Source of the DNA: Thermoleophilaceae bacterium
GTDB lineage: Bacteria > Actinomycetota > Thermoleophilia > Solirubrobacterales > Thermoleophilaceae
NCBI GenBank assembly: GCA_013813135.1
Contig: JACCSF010000347.1
Span: forward strand, 1-25,697
Direction of reading: 5' to 3'
DNA length: 25,697 bases
In this document: positions 22,983 to 25,697 of the stretch, piece after piece
Numbering within the stretch: position 1 is the stretch's first letter
How the letters are laid out: each line of letters opens with the position of its first letter
Position numbers and translations under genes: made by a program
The notes under the pieces: model-generated
Told to the model about the DNA's origin: nothing
Databases searched by the model: none
What the model saw: the letters and a program-made list of their open reading frames with translations, nothing else

Positions 22983-23977
22983 TCAACCTCTACAGCGACA
23001 CCCAGACCCGCCCCAGCGAAGGCATGCGGCGGGCCATCGCCACCGCGGACGTCGGCGACGAGCAGCGGCGCGAGGATCCGACCACGCGGCGCCTCGAGGA
23101 GCGCGTGGCCGAGCTGCTCGGGCACGAATCCGGCTTGTTCCTCCCGAGCGGCACGATGTGCAACCAGATTGCCCTGCGCCTGCACGCCCGGCCCGGCGGG
23201 GACGAGCTGATCCTCGACCGCACCGCGCACCCGATCATCGCCGAGGCGGGCGGCCCCGCCTGGAACGCGGGTCTGATGATCCATGCGCTCGACGGCGAGG
23301 GCGGCATCTTCACAGGCGGCCAGGTGCGCGCGGCGATCCGGCCGGACAGTCGCTACATGCCCCGCTCGCGCCTCGTCTCGGTCGAGCAGACCACCAACAT
23401 GGGCGGCGGGCGCGTCTGGCCGCTCGAGGCGGTTCACGACGTGCTCGACGCCGCGCGCGAGCACCGCCTGCGCACACACCTGGACGGCGCGCGGCTGATG
23501 AACGCCGTGGTCGCCTCGGGCGTGTCGGCCGCCGAGTACGCGGGCGGCTTCGACACCGCCTGGCTCGACTTCACGAAGGGCCTCGGCGCGCCGGTCGGCG
23601 CGGTGCTGTGCGCCTCGGCCGAGTTGATCGACGAGGCGTGGCGCTGGAAGCAGCAGATGGGTGGCGCCATGCGCCAGGCGGGCATCGTCGCCGCCGGCTG
23701 CCTGTACGCGCTCGACCACAACGTCGAGCGCCTTGCCGAAGACCACGACAACGCGCGGGTGCTGGCCGACGATCTGGCCGAGCTCGGCTGCGAGGTGATC
23801 CCGCCCCAGACCAACATCGTGATCTTCTCCGCCCCGCCCGGCTTCGTGGAGGCGATGAGGCGTCGCGCCGTCGAGCTGAGCGGCACTCCGGACGGCCGCG
23901 TGCGGGCTGTGACGCACCTCGACGTGAGCCGCACAGAGGTGGACGAAGCGCTGAAGGCGGCCCGGGACGTGCTCTAG
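22979..23977 (+). CDS. Low-specificity L-threonine aldolase-like PLP enzyme
   Basis: The product has 332 residues from the GTG at 22979, whose GTGA overlaps the ribH stop. It is a fold-type I PLP enzyme: NLYSDTQTRPSEGMR at the N-terminus, GDEQRREDPTT, FLPSGTMCN (phosphate-binding loop), His84 in RTAHPII likely stacking on the cofactor, THLDGARLMN with Asp169, and LDFTKGLGAPVGA with the Schiff-base Lys200. This is the pattern of LtaE-type aldolases, which split L-threonine or allo-threonine into glycine and acetaldehyde; some relatives act on other beta-hydroxy amino acids. Its tie to the riboflavin operon has no obvious biochemical reason. An upstream in-frame ATG lies inside ribH and is ignored. 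Confidence 0.92.
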   Translation: MINLYSDTQTRPSEGMRRAIATADVGDEQRREDPTTRRLEERVAELLGHESGLFLPSGTMCNQIALRLHARPGGDELILDRTAHPIIAEAGGPAWNAGLMIHALDGEGGIFTGGQVRAAIRPDSRYMPRSRLVSVEQTTNMGGGRVWPLEAVHDVLDAAREHRLRTHLDGARLMNAVVASGVSAAEYAGGFDTAWLDFTKGLGAPVGAVLCASAELIDEAWRWKQQMGGAMRQAGIVAAGCLYALDHNVERLAEDHDNARVLADDLAELGCEVIPPQTNIVIFSAPPGFVEAMRRRAVELSGTPDGRVRAVTHLDVSRTEVDEALKAARDVL

Positions 23978-23983
23978 CCGCAA

Positions 23984-24004
23984 GCACTCGGCTCGGCCGA
24001 GTGC
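23984..24004 (+). terminator. Hairpin closing the riboflavin operon
   Basis: The arms GCACTCGGC (23984-23992) and GCCGAGTGC (23996-24004) make a perfect 9-bp stem with a TCG loop, starting seven bases after the threonine aldolase stop. No T-run follows, as is common in high-GC actinobacteria. It also lies where a -35 box of the rpmB promoter would be. Confidence 0.65.
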
Positions 24005-24017
24005 GCGCGGGATCCGC

Positions 24018-24023
24018 TACCCT
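24018..24023 (+). promoter_or_regulatory. Possible -10 element for rpmB, leaderless start
   Basis: TACCCT lies eight bases before the GTG of rpmB with no ribosome site between, matching the TANNNT pattern and the spacing expected when transcription starts at the start codon. Confidence 0.45.
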
Positions 24024-24031
24024 GACGCGCC

Positions 24032-24223
24032 GTGGCAAAGGTCTGTTATTCGTGCAAGAAGGGGCCCGCGTTCGGGAATAGTCGCAGCCACTCGATGGTG
24101 GCCACCAAGCGGCGCTTCAACCCGAACCTGCAGAAGGTCCGCATCGATGTCGGGGGCACGCCCCGGCGCGAGTACGTGTGCACGCGCTGCCTGAAGGCCG
24201 GCAAGGTCCTCAAGCACGTCTGA
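24032..24223 (+). CDS. rpmB: 50S ribosomal protein L28
   Basis: The product has 63 residues from the GTG at 24032. It carries the L28 hallmarks: VCYSCKKGPAFGNSRSHS at the N-terminus, TKRRFNPNLQKVRI in the middle, and a C-terminal CTRCLKAGKV. The two CxxC pairs (Cys5/Cys8 and two near the end) identify the zinc-binding C+ form of L28. It binds 23S rRNA in the large subunit. The length is normal. Its transcript probably starts at the GTG (see the -10 element at 24018) and may continue into the FakA-like gene 49 bases downstream. Confidence 0.96.
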   Translation: MAKVCYSCKKGPAFGNSRSHSMVATKRRFNPNLQKVRIDVGGTPRREYVCTRCLKAGKVLKHV

Positions 24224-24272
24224 GCCATCCCTCAGCCGACAAGACCGCCGCCCGAGGCTGTAAAACGTGCCC

Positions 24273-25697
24273 GTGCCCGACGAGAGCCTGGTCCGCTTCC
24301 GGCGGGTCGTCGCCGCCGCGCTCGCGGAGCTCGAGAACCGCAGGCAGGAGGTCAACGACCTGAACGTCTTCCCTGTCGCCGACGGCGACACGGGCGACAA
24401 CATGGCGCTCACGCTCAGGGCGGTGGTGGACGAGCTCAACGGGCTGAACGGCCAGCCCCTGGACGGCAGCGGCCGCGACGAGATCGTCAGCGCGGTCGCG
24501 CGCGCGGCCCTGCTCGGCGCCCGCGGCAACTCCGGCGTGATCCTGTCGCAGATCGTGCGCGGCGCAGCCGAGGAGCTGGCCTCGCGGCCGGGCGAGCTGG
24601 TCGACCCGATCCTCGTCTCCGCCGCCCTCGCACGCGCCGCCGACGCGGCGTACGCGTCGGTGCGTGACCCGGCCGAGGGGACGATGCTCTCGGCGGTGCG
24701 GGCGATGGCCGCCCGCGTCGCGCACGACCTCGCCCACATGGACACGCGCCGGCTCGGACTCGACGCCACCGCGGAGGAGCAGGACGAGTTGCTCGCCGAC
24801 GTGCTCGAGAACGCGCTGGAGGCCGGCAAGGAGGCCGTCGAGCGCGGCCCAGAGCAGCTTGCCATCCTGCGCGAGTCGGGCGTGGTCGACGCGGGCGCGT
24901 ACGGGCTCACCGTGATCCTGGCGGGCTGCCTCGCGGGTCTCCGCGGCTCAGCGGCCCCGCAGCTCGAGCACCAGTACGCGCCGGCGGCGCTGCACCGGCC
25001 CGAGCACGAGTCGTCGAGTTTCCGCTACTGCACCAACTTCGCGGTCACCGGGGAGAGCCTCGAGGCCGGCCGCTTCACCGCGTTGCTCGAGGACATCGGC
25101 GATTCCGTGCTGGTTGTGGGCGACGACCGCACCCTGCGCGTGCACGTCCACACCGACGAGCCCGATCGCGCCGTAGCGCTGTTCGACACCGTCGGTGAGG
25201 TGTCGCGATTCGACGTCGCCGACATGCACGAGCAGGTGGCCGATCGCAGCGCGCGTCTGTCGGGGGAGAGCGCGATCACCGATGGCTCGACCTGCGCGGT
25301 CGTCGCGGTTGCCAGCGGACCGGGGGTGAAGCGACTTTACGAGGAGCTTGGAGTGCTGGTGGTGGACGGCGGCGCGACGATGAACCCCTCGACCTACGAG
25401 CTGCTGGCGGGCATCCACGCGGCGCCCGGGGCCCAGGTGCTGGTGCTGCCGAACAGCCCGAACGTGATCCTGGCGGCGGAGCGCGCCGCGGAGCTGTCCG
25501 AGAAGCCCGCGCGGGTGGTGCCCACCACCGCGCCGCAGGAGGGCCTGGCCGCGCTGCTCGCTTTCGATCCCACGAAGGGCAGCGACGCCAACGCTTCCGC
25601 CGTCCATGCGGCCGCCGAGGCGCTGCGGGTGGGCGGTGTGGCCCCGGCTGGGCGCGACGACGCGCGTGGGCGCTTCACCGCCGGCGACGCCGTCGGC
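24273..25697 (+). CDS. FakA/DAK2-domain protein (fatty acid kinase catalytic subunit-like), 3' end cut
   Basis: The frame is open from the GTG at 24273 to the window edge, 475 codons without a stop; related proteins are about 530-560 residues, so the last part is missing. The N-terminal DhaL/DAK2 domain has NVFPVADGDTGDNM with Asp37, Asp39 and Asp42, the acidic residues that hold Mg-ATP, plus LLGARGNSGVILSQ and SGVVDAGAYGL. A middle domain contains FRYCTNFAV and RVHVHTDEP, and the C-terminal part has a DegV-like look (VVDGGATMNPSTYELL, VLPNSPNVILAA). FakA phosphorylates fatty acids carried by a FakB protein, feeding phospholipid synthesis. GTG at 24267 is an alternative start. TAAAAC at 24261-24266 sits six bases before 24273, suggesting a leaderless start there. 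In relatives recG often follows. Confidence 0.9.
   Translation, partial: MPDESLVRFRRVVAAALAELENRRQEVNDLNVFPVADGDTGDNMALTLRAVVDELNGLNGQPLDGSGRDEIVSAVARAALLGARGNSGVILSQIVRGAAEELASRPGELVDPILVSAALARAADAAYASVRDPAEGTMLSAVRAMAARVAHDLAHMDTRRLGLDATAEEQDELLADVLENALEAGKEAVERGPEQLAILRESGVVDAGAYGLTVILAGCLAGLRGSAAPQLEHQYAPAALHRPEHESSSFRYCTNFAVTGESLEAGRFTALLEDIGDSVLVVGDDRTLRVHVHTDEPDRAVALFDTVGEVSRFDVADMHEQVADRSARLSGESAITDGSTCAVVAVASGPGVKRLYEELGVLVVDGGATMNPSTYELLAGIHAAPGAQVLVLPNSPNVILAAERAAELSEKPARVVPTTAPQEGLAALLAFDPTKGSDANASAVHAAAEALRVGGVAPAGRDDARGRFTAGDAVG

Noticed and set aside
1..25697. CRISPR arrays, tRNA or rRNA genes, insertion sequences, phage genes
   Set aside because: I looked for regular repeats, cloverleaf-like stems, terminal inverted repeats and transposase or integrase motifs and saw none.

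Overview
The DNA is uniformly GC-rich with strong third-position GC bias, frequent GTG and TTG starts, few clear Shine-Dalgarno sites, a four-cysteine ribosomal protein L28 and a compact ribD-ribE-ribBA-ribH operon. This fits a chromosomal segment from a high-GC actinobacterium. The gene styles and the rib / L28 / FakA order make me lean to class Thermoleophilia (Solirubrobacter or Conexibacter relatives), but that is an impression, not proof. I see no tRNA, rRNA, transposase, integrase, phage gene or CRISPR array. Coding density is very high and no gap exceeds about 160 bases.

Bases 1-19335 are an envelope and carbohydrate region. A truncated multi-membrane GT-C-like protein opens the window. 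A same-strand three-gene cassette follows (1349-5163): a tiny membrane protein with a DPGSGS motif, a NoeA-like methyltransferase with a kinase-like N-terminal part, and a five-helix membrane protein with a sulfatase/phosphoglycerol-transferase-type catalytic domain. On the minus strand come three exported products: a lipoprotein carboxylesterase (5186-6202), a small lipoprotein of unknown function (6259-6624) and a secreted glycoside hydrolase family 2 enzyme (6688-8655). A tight plus-strand operon (8815-14604) then encodes a flippase-like membrane protein, two GT-C-like membrane glycosyltransferases and a UDP-galactopyranose-mutase-like FAD enzyme. After it come a Tat-exported sulfatase-like lipoprotein with Thr instead of Cys/Ser at the nucleophile position (minus), a GH6 glycosidase gene broken by one missing base (plus), and another GT39-like membrane glycosyltransferase (minus).

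Bases 19397-23977 are a coupled riboflavin operon: ribD, ribE, ribBA and ribH, with a PLP-dependent threonine aldolase as its last, translationally coupled member. A 9-bp hairpin closes it. Housekeeping genes follow: rpmB (24032-24223) and the start of a FakA/DAK2-type fatty-acid kinase subunit that runs off the window.

Functionally, the first three quarters looks like machinery that builds (GT-C enzymes, flippase, mutase-like flavoenzyme), decorates (methyltransferase, two alkaline-phosphatase-fold enzymes) and trims (GH2, GH6, esterase) an extracytoplasmic glycan. The glycan's identity cannot be read from sequence. The most interesting candidates are the 1349-5163 cassette and the two alkaline-phosphatase-superfamily enzymes with a threonine at the nucleophile site.
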